64,000 bases of DNA from Balneolaceae bacterium UBA3186 (GCA_002364085.1 DEXK01000011.1:1-64000); one strand, 5' to 3'. Shown: positions 1 to 8,454, numbered from the stretch's first letter. Numbers and translations are program-made. Notes: generated by a model not told the origin, from the sequence alone.

Positions 1-123
1 TCGGCTATGAGTAGTTGCGTGGTTTAGCGTTAGATTTAGCAAGTACGCACTAAACTGAAAATCAGCGAGGATTTTCAGAAGTAGGCGAGAACAAGCAATT
101 ACTTATAGCCATTGTTGTATGCC
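1..123 (-). repeat. attC-like imperfect stem-loop at window edge
   Basis: The outer arms are complementary with small bulges: TCGGCTATGAGTAGTTGCG at 1-19 pairs with CAAGCAATTACTTATAGCCA near 92-111. An internal perfect 9-bp hairpin, CTGAAAATC / GATTTTCAG, lies near 55-78. A GTTAGAT core-like heptamer is at 29-35. The element ends with TGTTGTATGCC at 113-123, eight bases beyond the stop codon of the minus-strand gene at 132-704. The same 11-mer, inverted, lies just upstream of that gene's start. The layout (core, gene, core, folded repeat) matches an integron-type cassette, but the family differs from the attC sites at 41-44 kb. The left end is probably cut by the window edge. Confidence 0.55.
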
Positions 124-131
124 GTTTTTTT

Positions 132-704
132 TTAGATTATTAATGTTCCTTTATAATAAAAACTCATTTTAGAATTCTCAATAAATTCATCCAATTCAGT
201 TTCTTTTGTTGCTTTGTCATTATACAACTCAATATAGTATTCAGTTGGGTTAGCAACACCAATTCTCATAACCCAAAACTTAAATCTTTTCGTTTGGGGA
301 TTCGGGTTTAATTTTTCCAAGGATTCAAAACAACATATTGCTAAACTATCATTTCGAGTTAGATTGAAAAAGACCTTTTGATTTTGACTTAAAGAGTCAA
401 TTTCCGCTTTCGTTTTTTTAGTAGTTTCTTTTCCAAAAATCTCATCTGCGTTAAAAACTCCAATTTTAATCAGTTTTCTTAATTCATTATTACCAGTCTC
501 AATTTTTAAAATCTTTTTCCCAAGTCTAAAAGTGATAGAGTCAATCGAGTCAATTCGTCCAGAAAATCGGTCAAAATTCCTTTTTACATATTCTTTCGAA
601 TTGAAAACTTCCTTGGCAAATTGATATTTTACTTCATTGTCAGTTTGTCCAAAACATTGGAAGGAACTAAATCCGATTAATATGTATATAATTAGCGTTT
701 TCAT
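132..704 (-). CDS. small secreted protein of unknown function
   Basis: I do not recognise a family for this 190-residue protein. The start was set at the ATG giving MKTLIIYILIGFSSFQCFGQ rather than nine codons further upstream, because this puts a hydrophobic signal peptide at the N-terminus with a typical Bacteroidota cleavage region (CFGQ|TDNE). The Cys is not in a good lipobox, so a periplasmic or secreted location is more likely than a lipoprotein. The mature part is mixed charged and polar with no repeats. The gene sits tightly between two inverted GGCATACAACA copies (four bases before the start, eight after the stop), as a mobile cassette gene would. Confidence 0.6.
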   Translation of the reverse strand: MKTLIIYILIGFSSFQCFGQTDNEVKYQFAKEVFNSKEYVKRNFDRFSGRIDSIDSITFRLGKKILKIETGNNELRKLIKIGVFNADEIFGKETTKKTKAEIDSLSQNQKVFFNLTRNDSLAICCFESLEKLNPNPQTKRFKFWVMRIGVANPTEYYIELYNDKATKETELDEFIENSKMSFYYKGTLII

Positions 705-708
705 AAAT

Positions 709-719
709 GGCATACAACA
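709..719. repeat. inverted copy of the cassette core (GGCATACAACA)
   Basis: GGCATACAACA here is the exact reverse complement of TGTTGTATGCC at 113-123. The outward sequences are also alike (ACAACATTGGCATAAC here, ACAACAATGGCTATAA on the other side). Together they bracket the gene at 132-704. Confidence 0.6.
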
Positions 720-767
720 TTGGCATAACACGCACTGTATTCATGTTATTCCCATTACATGTTTAAG

Positions 768-813
768 TTTTATTCAGTTTATCCCGTTAATTCTCAGGAA
801 TATACTGAATAAA
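768..813. repeat. inverted repeat (10-bp arms)
   Basis: TTTATTCAGT near 769-778 and ACTGAATAAA at 804-813 are perfect complements separated by 25 bases, with partial inner pairing (ATCC/GGAAT). There is no T-tract on either side, so it does not look like a terminator. It lies in a non-coding stretch between the cassette-like gene and the next terminator. Confidence 0.4.
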
Positions 814-865
814 CGGAGATTACCAACTTTTGAGTGTTATCATCATATTCCTGTTAGTCACACAA

Positions 866-894
866 ACAAAAAAGGCCTCCAATCGGAAGCCTTT
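866..894 (-). terminator. rho-independent terminator of the lolD-side operon
   Basis: AAAGGC and TCC pair with GGA and GCCTTT around a short AATC loop (871-894). On the minus strand this hairpin is followed by a run of six T. It lies about 30 bases past the stop of the TPR-protein gene at 923. Confidence 0.8.
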
Positions 895-922
895 AATAAA
901 ATAAATAAGATCTGAAACTGAA

Positions 923-1606
923 TTAATTAGCAGCCAGTGTTCCTTGAAGTTTTCTGCTGTTGGTAGCTTCAGGGCTGTCTGGATATTCTTCAATAATGGT
1001 AGTAGTAATTGCGCTTACTTTTTCCATATTGCCAAGTTCCTTGTACACTTGCGCAGCTTTCAAAAGATTGAATGGGGTAGTGGAATCGTTTTTATCCCAG
1101 TTTGCAGCTTCTTCATACTTCTTAGCTGCTTTTTCAAGACTTCCGTTTAGCTTCAGAAGTGTTGCATGGAAAGAAACAGACCCAACACCCATAATTCCTT
1201 TCGGATGCTTGTATTCCTGAATATAACCTAAAGCTTCTTCGTAATTGTCTAGCTTGAAATAAGAAACTGAAGCGTAATAAGCTGCAAGGTTTCCGGCATT
1301 TGTTCCAGAATAATCATTAGCAATTGCAATGAAACCATAAGAAAGCGTGTACTCGTCTCCGTTCAGTGCAGTTTGGTAATCGCTTGCAGAATAGCTTTGC
1401 TCAGCTGCTGCTAAGTAGTTTTGTGCTTCCTGCTCCTGACCTTCAGCATAAAATCTATATCCAATCAATACACCGATAACAACTATTACAGTTACCGTTA
1501 GTGACAGAATCATAGTTCTGTTTGCATTAAAGAAGGAAACCGTTTTCACATATTTGTCTAACAACGGATCGTGTTCTAGCTCTTCTTTAGTAAATTTCTT
1601 CGACAT
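923..1606 (-). CDS. membrane-anchored tetratricopeptide repeat protein
   Basis: This 227-residue protein has a charged cytoplasmic N-terminus (about residues 1-30), one transmembrane helix (about 31-52) and a helical extracytoplasmic part with TPR-like repeats (for example the segments around AAYYASVSYFKLDNYEEALGY and KYEEAANWDKND). The layout resembles the YfgM-type tetratricopeptide proteins that act beside the SecYEG translocon and periplasmic chaperones. That role is an inference from architecture. It is the last gene before a clear terminator and stands 69 bases downstream of lolD, so it may be cotranscribed with it. Confidence 0.7.
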   Translation of the reverse strand: MSKKFTKEELEHDPLLDKYVKTVSFFNANRTMILSLTVTVIVVIGVLIGYRFYAEGQEQEAQNYLAAAEQSYSASDYQTALNGDEYTLSYGFIAIANDYSGTNAGNLAAYYASVSYFKLDNYEEALGYIQEYKHPKGIMGVGSVSFHATLLKLNGSLEKAAKKYEEAANWDKNDSTTPFNLLKAAQVYKELGNMEKVSAITTTIIEEYPDSPEATNSRKLQGTLAAN

Positions 1607-1675
1607 GTTTTTTTAATTAAATATGATTTTGATAGGGGGGAAAAATAAGGCTTTTAGCGGTCAACCGAAATTGAA

Positions 1676-2356
1676 TTAATCAATTGTTCCATTTTTTATT
1701 TCGAGGATGGTATCAGAACGTTCTGCAATATTTTTTTCGTGGGTAATTAACAGCACAGAAACGCCGTCTCTGTCTCTTAATTCAAACAAAAGATCCAGAA
1801 TGATCTGTGTATTGGCATCATCTAAATTTCCGGTGGGTTCATCAGCGAGAATTAGTTCCGGATTGTTATTCAAAGCTCTTGCCATGGAAACACGTTGCTG
1901 TTCACCGCCCGAAAGCTGAGTAGGGCGATGGAATCTTCGGTCTGCAATACTGAATCGTTTCATAAGATCCAGTGCTCTCTCAGAAGCTTCTTTCATTGGT
2001 ACTCCGGATATCAGAGCGGGCATTGCGATATTTTCAATAGCAGTAAATTCAGGTAACAAATGATGAAACTGGAATACAAAGCCAATATTCTTATTTCTGA
2101 ACTCAGCTAACTTATCAGAATTCATCAGGCTGATATCTTTATCGCCCCAAAGCACAGAACCTTTGTTGGGTTTATCTAGTCCACCCAGAATATGAAGCAA
2201 GGTACTTTTACCGCTGCCACTTGAGCCAACAATAGAAGTGATGGTTCCTTTTTGAACTTCCAGATTCACATTTTCGAGTACTTCTAAAGGCGGGCCGCCA
2301 TTATCATCATCGTAGCTTTTATAAATCCCCTCAGCCTTTAATAATAATTCTGACAT
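1676..2356 (-). CDS. lolD: lipoprotein-releasing ABC transporter ATPase LolD
   Basis: This 226-residue ABC ATPase has Walker A GSSGSGKST (44-52), a Q-loop near FQFHHLLPEF (95-104), signature LSGGEQQR (148-155), Walker B LILADEP (168-174) and switch His206. The segment FVFQFHHLLPEFTAIENI is characteristic of LolD and related MacB-type ATPases. LolD energises LolC/E to release outer-membrane lipoproteins from the inner membrane, but no LolC/E permease gene is in the window. The ATG overlaps the stop of the upstream ymdB-like gene by one base (TGATG), which suggests translational coupling. Confidence 0.88.
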   Translation of the reverse strand: MSELLLKAEGIYKSYDDDNGGPPLEVLENVNLEVQKGTITSIVGSSGSGKSTLLHILGGLDKPNKGSVLWGDKDISLMNSDKLAEFRNKNIGFVFQFHHLLPEFTAIENIAMPALISGVPMKEASERALDLMKRFSIADRRFHRPTQLSGGEQQRVSMARALNNNPELILADEPTGNLDDANTQIILDLLFELRDRDGVSVLLITHEKNIAERSDTILEIKNGTID

Positions 2357-3171
2357 CAGCTTTCCTTGCTAGAATAAAATTCAGGATAAGTAACCTGTTC
2401 TATATGAACGCATTTGCCGGTTTCCGTATCCACTTTAGCAAATACTCCGCATAAATGATTATCACCTTCCGCTGCGCGATACTTTTGGTGAACTCCGGTA
2501 GTAAATCTTTTTATAGCTACTTTTTTGTCCATTCCGATGGATGAATTAAAAGAACCTGTCATTCCTGCATCGGTTTGATAACCTAATCCCTGTGGAAATA
2601 TTCTTGCATCACCGGTTGGTATATGAGTATGAGTTCCAACCATAACCGAAGCTCTTCCATCAATGTGCCAGCCCATAGAAACTTTCTCAGCGGTTGCTTC
2701 CGCATGCATATCTACAAAAATGATATTCGTTTCTTCTCTCATTTTGGAAAGAGCCCAATCAGCTGCAGAAAAAGGATCATCAATTGCTTTCATGAACGTG
2801 CGGCCTTGTAAGTTCAATACACCGATCTTAAAAGAAGTACCCGGGATTTCATACACTCCAAAACCGGAACCTGCATTTCCTTTAGGATAGTTAAGAGGGC
2901 GGAGGATGGTGTTATTTTCCCGCATGTATGGAAACACCTTCCATTTATCGAAAGAATGGTCGCCTCCTGTAATTACATGCACACCAAGTTTATGAAGAGA
3001 CTTGATGATGGATTCGTTTATTCCATGACCTTCGTGTGAATTTTCGCCATTAGCGATCACAAAATCAGCCTCATATTTCTTAATAAGACTTGGAAGTACC
3101 GTTTCTGTTAATTGTAATCCTGGAGAGCCAACGATGTCTCCTACAAACAAAATGCTGACAGTTTCAGCCAA
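2356..3171 (-). CDS. ymdB: YmdB-family (TIGR00282) metallophosphoesterase
   Basis: This 271-residue calcineurin-like phosphoesterase has the metal-site motifs GDIVGSPG (from residue 11), NGENSHEGHGI, GGDHSFDK, DMHAEATAEK and GTHTHIPTGD in the order of the TIGR00282/YmdB family. Characterised members hydrolyse 2',3'-cyclic nucleotides. The protein is cytoplasmic and close to the usual length of about 265. It lies 15 bases after zapA and overlaps lolD by one base, so it belongs to the zapA-ymdB-lolD transcription unit. Confidence 0.85.
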   Translation of the reverse strand: MAETVSILFVGDIVGSPGLQLTETVLPSLIKKYEADFVIANGENSHEGHGINESIIKSLHKLGVHVITGGDHSFDKWKVFPYMRENNTILRPLNYPKGNAGSGFGVYEIPGTSFKIGVLNLQGRTFMKAIDDPFSAADWALSKMREETNIIFVDMHAEATAEKVSMGWHIDGRASVMVGTHTHIPTGDARIFPQGLGYQTDAGMTGSFNSSIGMDKKVAIKRFTTGVHQKYRAAEGDNHLCGVFAKVDTETGKCVHIEQVTYPEFYSSKES

Positions 3172-3186
3172 TGTATTTTTCCTCTT

Positions 3187-3483
3187 TTATTCTTCTTTGA
3201 TCTGAAGGAGAAGCTTTTCTAAGCTTTTATTAACTCTCTCCATGGTATGGTGTTCGTTCTTTTCCAATTCGGAAGAGTTGTTTCTGGCTTCAAAAAGTTC
3301 TTCTGCAATACTAAGAGCTGCAAGTGACATAACCGTAGATTCCGGTTGTTTTACAAGCTGTTCGCGATAGGTTTTGAATCGTTCATCTACATAATTGCAG
3401 ATGCGGATCATGTTTTCTTCTTCGCTGTCCTCAACTTTCAGTGGATATTGTTTTCCGAGAATGGTGACTTTAATTGATTTCAT
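3187..3483 (-). CDS. zapA: cell division protein ZapA
   Basis: This 98-residue protein begins MKSIKVTILGKQYPLKVEDS and continues with an amphipathic helix containing the conserved VDERF and MSLAALSIAEEL segments of ZapA. The C-terminal half is coiled coil. ZapA crosslinks FtsZ protofilaments at the division ring. The start overlaps the stop of the upstream coiled-coil gene by four bases (ATGA), so the two are probably coupled. Confidence 0.85.
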   Translation of the reverse strand: MKSIKVTILGKQYPLKVEDSEEENMIRICNYVDERFKTYREQLVKQPESTVMSLAALSIAEELFEARNNSSELEKNEHHTMERVNKSLEKLLLQIKEE

Positions 3484-3734
3484 GATTCAGAACCCAAATG
3501 ATTATCAATTTTTTGAACTAGTCCCTGAATATGTTGGCGCATTGCCAATCGTTCAGACTCATTTATAGCAGAGAAAATATCTGTTTGTTTATCTCTTGCT
3601 TCAGCCAGTTTAGTTTTGAGCCTGGAATTATCTTTTTTCAATTCCTTTATCTCGCTCTTTAATCCTGAAATCTCTTCATTGATTTCACCCAGAAGTTCAC
3701 GAAACCGTTCAGTCTGTTGTGCAACTTTATTCAT
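3480..3734 (-). CDS. short coiled-coil protein upstream of zapA
   Basis: This 84-residue, charged, almost wholly helical protein has a heptad-rich core (EINEEISGLKSEIKELKKDN). It has no signal peptide and no enzyme motif. It sits between pheT and zapA and overlaps zapA by four bases. A coiled-coil partner in the ZapA/ZapB division network is plausible from size, composition and position, but I see no specific ZapB signature. Confidence 0.65.
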   Translation of the reverse strand: MNKVAQQTERFRELLGEINEEISGLKSEIKELKKDNSRLKTKLAEARDKQTDIFSAINESERLAMRQHIQGLVQKIDNHLGSES

Positions 3735-3744
3735 TGCTTATAAC

Positions 3745-6147
3745 CTAAGATCTAAGTTTAGCAGAGAATTTCTTCTCCAGTGATTTAACCACGCGCTGAA
3801 TAATAGGTTCTACTTCTTTGATATTCAAGGTTTTGTTGGGATCAATGAAATTTAGTCTGAAGGCGATACTTTTATTTCCTTCACCAATTGATTCACCTTC
3901 AAATACATCAAATATATCAATGTTTTTTAATGTGTTACCCGCATTAGATTTTATGGAAGTCATAAGATCTCCGGCAGAAACTTCCTGTTCAACTACCACT
4001 GCAAAGTCGAATTCAAAAGCCGGGAATTTAGGAATTGGTGTGAATGATCTGGCTTTGTGTTTGGCCAATGCTTCGGAAATTCGATCTAAACTAAATTCAG
4101 CAATGAAGGTTTTTTGCTCAATATCATATATATCCAGTAAATCCTGAGACACAACAGAGCCCTTACCAAGTTCAATTTTTTTGTAGCTGTAACTTAGCGA
4201 ATTCTCATCGATTGCTTTGATCTTGATGCTTCCTTCCAAACCTAATTTGGTAAAGAATGCATTTACTTCAGATTTAAGATCAAAAATGGAAAAGGAAGAA
4301 GCTTTGCCTGTCCAATGTTCAGTGTTTTTATTACCGGAAATACCAAATAACAAATGAGTCTGTTCATTTATGCCATCATGATATGTAGCGTCTTCGCTTT
4401 GTACAAACACATTACCAACTTCAAAGAATCTTATAGTTTCCGCTTTTCTGTTAAAATTGTAAGACGCGGATTTCAGGAAGCCATGCAACAAAGATGGGCG
4501 CATAGTGCTCATGTCTTTGTTCAGTGGATTGAGGGTTTCAATCATTTCGTTTTCAGAAATAAAATTTAGAGCTTCTTTCTGAGATATCAATGAGTTGGTA
4601 TAAATTTCTTTAAACCCAAGCTGAACGCCAATCTCTCTGGTTTTAGATTGCAGGATTTCCCAATCTGTTAAGGGCTCAGTTGATACAAAGATTCCTTGAT
4701 TCTTTGATCCGATCTTATTGTAATCAAATAGTCTTCCAACTTCTTCTATCAGGTCAACTTCTCGCTCAAGGTCGGGACGGAAAGTTGGGATCTCAAAAGT
4801 TATGGTGCCTTCATCTTTTGAAACAATGTCAAGTTCAAGACCTTGTACGATTTGGACGATCTCTTCAACAGACAGATCAGTTCCTAACAGTCTGTTAACA
4901 TATTTTTTTCTTAAAGTAAGCTGGTGGGTTTCCGTTTTTATAGTATGTACATCCGTGATCCCTGCTTCTGATTCACCGCCACAGACTTCAATGATAAGAT
5001 CTGCTGTTCTTTGGGCAGCAATGGCTTGTAAATTCGGATCAATTCCTCTCTCAAATCTATAAGAAGCATCAGTTTGGAGAGTTTGTTGCTTAGATGTCTT
5101 TCGGATACTTCCCGGATCGAAATAAGCACTTTCAATCAAAATATTTGTGGTAGAATCACTTACTTCTGAATGCAATCCGCCCATTACTCCGGCAATTGCC
5201 ACAGGACCATTTCCATCACAAATAAACAATGTTCCGGGCTCACATTTTCTTTTAATATGATCAAGAGTCTCAAACTCAACTTCTTTATCAAACTCTTTAA
5301 CGATGATCTTACCTTCATTCAGATTGTCGAAATCAAAAGCGTGGAGCGGTTGTCCAAATTCGTACATCACATAATTAGTGATGTCTACAACGTTATTAAC
5401 GGGACGAAGACCAATCGCTGTTAATTTATCCTGCAACCATTTTGGAGAATCTTCAATGGTCACATTTTTAATAAGCTTGCCAACATATCGATGGCATTTA
5501 GCGCTTTCAACAGTAATAGAATAATCAGCGTTAGTGGAAGATTCAGGTACTTTAACAGCAGGTTTAACCAACTCGAGATCTAAAGCTGCGGCAATATCAC
5601 GGGCTACTCCAAGATGGCAAGTTGCATCCGGTCTGTTTGGTGTAATTGCAATTTCAATTATAGTATCCTGATACAGATCGAAGATATCGCTTACCGGAGT
5701 TCCTGTTTCCAATGAAGAGTCTAAAACCATAATTCCATCATGATCAGTACCTAATCCTAGCTCATCCTCAGCACAGATCATTCCATGCGATTCTTCGCCA
5801 CGGAGTTTTGCTTTCTTAAGAGTTAGAAAGCTGCCGTCATCAAGTTTTATTGGAAGGGTAGAGCCAACTGTTGCTACGGGTACTTTTTGTCCCGCCACTA
5901 CATTATTTGCTCCGCAAACGATCTGGACTTTCTCATCTCCAAGATCAACGATACAAATTTTTAGTTTGTCTGCATTAGGATGAGGCTTTGTTTCAAGAAC
6001 TTCTCCAACGATGACACCTTCTAGTGTGGTTCCGAATTCTTCAATTCCTTCCACTTCTAAACCGATCAAAGTGAGTTTGTCAGCGAGTTCCTCAGGACTA
6101 AGATCCAGGTCAATAAATTCTTGTAGCCAGTTATATGAAATTTTCAT
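3745..6147 (-). CDS. pheT: phenylalanine-tRNA ligase beta subunit
   Basis: This 800-residue bacterial PheT has an N-terminal core, an EMAP-like tRNA-binding domain (about 40-150, with HPNADKLKIC and GMICAEDELGLG), B3/B4 editing and B5 domains (TPNRPDATCHLGVARD, NNVVDITNYVMYEFGQPLHAFD), a catalytic-like core (about 470-690) and a C-terminal ferredoxin-fold anticodon-binding domain. The length is normal. With PheS it forms the alpha2beta2 synthetase that charges tRNA-Phe and edits misacylated tyrosine. It is 20 bases downstream of pheS, so this is a pheST operon. Confidence 0.97.
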   Translation of the reverse strand: MKISYNWLQEFIDLDLSPEELADKLTLIGLEVEGIEEFGTTLEGVIVGEVLETKPHPNADKLKICIVDLGDEKVQIVCGANNVVAGQKVPVATVGSTLPIKLDDGSFLTLKKAKLRGEESHGMICAEDELGLGTDHDGIMVLDSSLETGTPVSDIFDLYQDTIIEIAITPNRPDATCHLGVARDIAAALDLELVKPAVKVPESSTNADYSITVESAKCHRYVGKLIKNVTIEDSPKWLQDKLTAIGLRPVNNVVDITNYVMYEFGQPLHAFDFDNLNEGKIIVKEFDKEVEFETLDHIKRKCEPGTLFICDGNGPVAIAGVMGGLHSEVSDSTTNILIESAYFDPGSIRKTSKQQTLQTDASYRFERGIDPNLQAIAAQRTADLIIEVCGGESEAGITDVHTIKTETHQLTLRKKYVNRLLGTDLSVEEIVQIVQGLELDIVSKDEGTITFEIPTFRPDLEREVDLIEEVGRLFDYNKIGSKNQGIFVSTEPLTDWEILQSKTREIGVQLGFKEIYTNSLISQKEALNFISENEMIETLNPLNKDMSTMRPSLLHGFLKSASYNFNRKAETIRFFEVGNVFVQSEDATYHDGINEQTHLLFGISGNKNTEHWTGKASSFSIFDLKSEVNAFFTKLGLEGSIKIKAIDENSLSYSYKKIELGKGSVVSQDLLDIYDIEQKTFIAEFSLDRISEALAKHKARSFTPIPKFPAFEFDFAVVVEQEVSAGDLMTSIKSNAGNTLKNIDIFDVFEGESIGEGNKSIAFRLNFIDPNKTLNIKEVEPIIQRVVKSLEKKFSAKLRS

Positions 6148-6167
6148 TTATAACGAATTGAGATCTT

Positions 6168-7175
6168 TTAATTAAACTGTTCTAAAAAGCGAATATCATT
6201 TTCATAGAATGAGCGAATATCGTCGATTCCATGTTTTAAAATAGCAATGCGTTCTACGCCCATTCCCCAGGCAAAACCGGTATATTTTTCGTGATCTACT
6301 CCGGCTGCTTTAAATACATTCGGGTCAACCATTCCGGAGCCCAATATTTCAAGCCACTTTCCATTTTCTTTTGAGCCCCACCAAATATCCATTTCTAAAC
6401 TTGGTTCAGTAAAAGGGAAGAAGCCAGGTCTTAATCTGTACTTTACATCATTTCCATACATAAGCTTCACGAATGTAATAAGCGTGTCTTTCAGGTCAGC
6501 AACGCTTACATTTTCATCTACATAAAGAGCTTCAACCTGATGGAAGAGGAAATACGATTTTGGGCTTACAGCCTCATTTCGGTACACTCTACCAGGCATA
6601 ATTGCTCTAATAGGAGGTTTTTGATTTTCCATTAACCTAATCTGAACAGGTGAAGTATGAGTTCTAAGAACCAGGTCGTCAATTTTTGGATCGTCGCTTT
6701 TTCTAACGAAAAATGTATCCTGTTCATCTCTTGCAGGATGATTAGGAGGGAAATTCAATGCTGTAAAATTGTGAAAGTCATCTTCAATTTCAGGTCCGTG
6801 CGAAATAGTAAATCCCAAACGATAAAAAATACTCTTCATCTCTTCCATTGTTTGGGTAAGAGGATGGAGCGAACCAATGGACGAGCTTGGTGCTGTTAAG
6901 GTGATATCATCAGTAGCCGATTTTGTTGTAGTAGCTAAAGAAGAAAATTCGTTTGAGAATTGTTGGAATCGATTCTGAGCCAGATTTTTAAGGTCATTCA
7001 TGGATTTTCCAAAAGCAGCTTTTTCTTCTTTAGCTACTTTTCCAATCATCTTAAACATAGACTGGATTTTTCCATTTTTAGAAAGGAATTCCAGGCGAAA
7101 TTTTTCTAGCTCATCGGAATTTGAAACCGAAAAAGACTCTATCTCTTTTTTTAAAGCTTCTACTTTTTCAAGCAT
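6168..7175 (-). CDS. pheS: phenylalanine-tRNA ligase alpha subunit
   Basis: This 335-residue class II synthetase subunit has an N-terminal coiled-coil arm for tRNA (about 1-90), then a catalytic core with HPLTQTMEEMKSIFYRLGF, motif 2 region RNEAVSPKSYFLFHQVEALY, the phenylalanine-pocket segment FTEPSLEMDIW, and motif 3 GMGVERIAILKHGI near the C-terminus. It follows the rplT terminator, so pheST is probably transcribed separately or by read-through. No Phe-rich leader peptide was seen in the 95 bases upstream. Confidence 0.97.
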   Translation of the reverse strand: MLEKVEALKKEIESFSVSNSDELEKFRLEFLSKNGKIQSMFKMIGKVAKEEKAAFGKSMNDLKNLAQNRFQQFSNEFSSLATTTKSATDDITLTAPSSSIGSLHPLTQTMEEMKSIFYRLGFTISHGPEIEDDFHNFTALNFPPNHPARDEQDTFFVRKSDDPKIDDLVLRTHTSPVQIRLMENQKPPIRAIMPGRVYRNEAVSPKSYFLFHQVEALYVDENVSVADLKDTLITFVKLMYGNDVKYRLRPGFFPFTEPSLEMDIWWGSKENGKWLEILGSGMVDPNVFKAAGVDHEKYTGFAWGMGVERIAILKHGIDDIRSFYENDIRFLEQFN

Positions 7176-7210
7176 GGTTTTTTGATTTTACTAAGTAATC
7201 TGTGGTTAAA

Positions 7211-7253
7211 ATAAAAAAACCGGTAAACCTAATTGAACAGATTTACCGGTTTT
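7211..7253 (-). terminator. strong terminator after rplT
   Basis: AAAACCGGTAAA (7216-7227) and TTTACCGGTTTT (7242-7253) form a perfect 12-bp stem. On the minus strand it is followed by a T-rich tract (7213-7219 and beyond). It ends the thrS-infC-rpmI-rplT unit 17 bases after the rplT stop, ahead of pheS. Confidence 0.9.
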
Positions 7254-7270
7254 AAATAGCAAGATAGCAA

Positions 7271-7618
7271 TTAAGCTGTAGCTTCCTTCACAATGGCAGC
7301 AAACGTATCGGCGTCGTGAATCGCTAAATCTGCAAGTACCTTACGGTTGATCTGCATATCCTTTTCTTTCATCGCGTGGATGAGCTTAGAATAAGAGATT
7401 CCGTTGATTCTTGCAGCAGCATTGATTCGAACGATCCATAATCTACGGAATGTACGTTTACGGTTTTTGCGATCACGGTATTGGTACTGAAGACCTTTTT
7501 CAACCGCATTTTTCGCAATCGTATATACATTCTTTCGTTTGCCCCAGTAACCTTTCGCTTGAGATATAATCTTTCTGCGACGGCGACGGGAAGCCACTAA
7601 ATTTGATGAACGTGGCAT
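7271..7618 (-). CDS. rplT: 50S ribosomal protein L20
   Basis: This 115-residue basic protein is typical L20: the N-terminal tail is rich in Arg and Lys (RRRRRKIISQAKGYWGKRKN), followed by the globular segment with RLWIVRINAAARINGISYSK. L20 is an early 23S rRNA assembly protein, and in many bacteria it represses its own operon. It lies 19 bases after rpmI in the conserved infC-rpmI-rplT order. Confidence 0.98.
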   Translation of the reverse strand: MPRSSNLVASRRRRRKIISQAKGYWGKRKNVYTIAKNAVEKGLQYQYRDRKNRKRTFRRLWIVRINAAARINGISYSKLIHAMKEKDMQINRKVLADLAIHDADTFAAIVKEATA

Positions 7619-7637
7619 TTTTGTCTAGATTTTAGGA

Positions 7638-7838
7638 TTAAAATTTGTAAGGGATAAGCTCTTTTACTTTTGGAGCATCTGCATCTGTAACGATAGTAGA
7701 TTCGCCGAGCTTTCTCTTGGTTTTACTGCTTTTCTTAGTAAGAATGTGGCGCTTAAAAGCTTTCTTACGTTTAATTTTACCGGAACCGGTAACCTTAAAG
7801 CGCTTTTTAGCCCCACTATTACTTTTCATTTTTGGCAT
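7638..7838 (-). CDS. rpmI: 50S ribosomal protein L35
   Basis: This 66-residue, very basic protein starts MPKMKSNSGAKKRFKVTGSG, the L35 signature. It is normal length and sits between infC and rplT. The 82-base gap to infC carries a Bacteroidota-type promoter, so L35 and L20 can be made without infC. Confidence 0.97.
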   Translation of the reverse strand: MPKMKSNSGAKKRFKVTGSGKIKRKKAFKRHILTKKSSKTKRKLGESTIVTDADAPKVKELIPYKF

Positions 7839-7875
7839 TGTGTGTATACCTGCTTTGTGAAAATTATAAAGATTT

Positions 7876-7907
7876 CAAAGATAGGTAGAAATAGCGGTCT
7901 TATCAAC
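7876..7907 (-). promoter_or_regulatory. Bacteroidota-type promoter for rpmI-rplT
   Basis: On the minus strand, GTTG (7907-7904) is followed by 20 bases and TATCTTTG (7883-7876). This matches TAnnTTTG exactly and the TTTG -33 box in three of four positions, with the consensus spacing. It lies between infC and rpmI, about 38 bases before the rpmI start. Confidence 0.6.
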
Positions 7908-7920
7908 GTGTTTGAGAGCT

Positions 7921-8454
7921 TTATTTTGGAGTAATCATCATGATCATTCTTCGGCCTTCCATATTGGGCTTTGTCTCAATCTTTGCTACGTCTTCAAGGC
8001 TTTTTGCGAGCTGTAAAAGAAGTAATTCACCCTTTTCAGTATATAGCATATCACGACCACGAAACTGGACTGTAGCTTTTACTTTATCACCACTTTCCAA
8101 AAACTCTCTGGCATGTCGAGTTTTGAATTCAAGATCATGATCATCTGTATTGGGGCGAAAACGAAGCTCTTTAACATTTACTGTATGTTGCTTTTTCTTA
8201 GCTTCTTTTTCTTTCTTTTTCTTTTCATACATGTACTTGCCGTAATCGATAATCTTACATACCGGTGGTTTTGCATCAGGTGCAATCTCAACCAAGTCAA
8301 GATTATATTGTTCGGCGATCTGTAATGCTCTTTCAGATGTGGTAATCTCGTGTCCACCATCAGGTTTAATAACCCGAACTTGTGCGGCTCTTATATCTTC
8401 GTTAATTCTGGTTTTGTCAGCAGGTTCTGGTCTGCCGAATGATCTTCTTGCGAT
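7921..8454 (-). CDS. infC: translation initiation factor IF-3 with AUC start
   Basis: IF-3 prevents premature 30S-50S joining and proofreads the initiation codon. The frame is open well upstream of the first ATG/GTG codon. The conserved N-terminal domain (RINEDIRAAQVRVIKPDG, then TSERALQIAEQYNLDLVEI) lies before position 8295 and so requires a non-AUG start. ATC at 8454-8452, six bases after AAGAGG, gives a 177-residue protein starting ARRSFGRPEPADKTRINED, close to the 180 residues of E. coli IF-3. E. coli infC likewise uses a rare start (AUU) for autoregulation. ATA two codons upstream is the alternative. The C-terminal domain has PPVCKIIDYGKYMYE and ends MIMMITPK. It follows thrS by 20 bases. 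Confidence 0.9.
   Translation of the reverse strand: MARRSFGRPEPADKTRINEDIRAAQVRVIKPDGGHEITTSERALQIAEQYNLDLVEIAPDAKPPVCKIIDYGKYMYEKKKKEKEAKKKQHTVNVKELRFRPNTDDHDLEFKTRHAREFLESGDKVKATVQFRGRDMLYTEKGELLLLQLAKSLEDVAKIETKPNMEGRRMIMMITPK

Noticed and set aside
637..915. Plus-strand open frame of 92 codons over the left-edge gene region
   Set aside because: It runs antisense to the secreted-protein gene and through its flanking repeat and terminator, with no recognisable domain or start signal.
3187..3734. 6S RNA beside zapA
   Set aside because: The gaps around zapA are only a few bases, so there is no room for the RNA gene found next to zapA in some bacteria.
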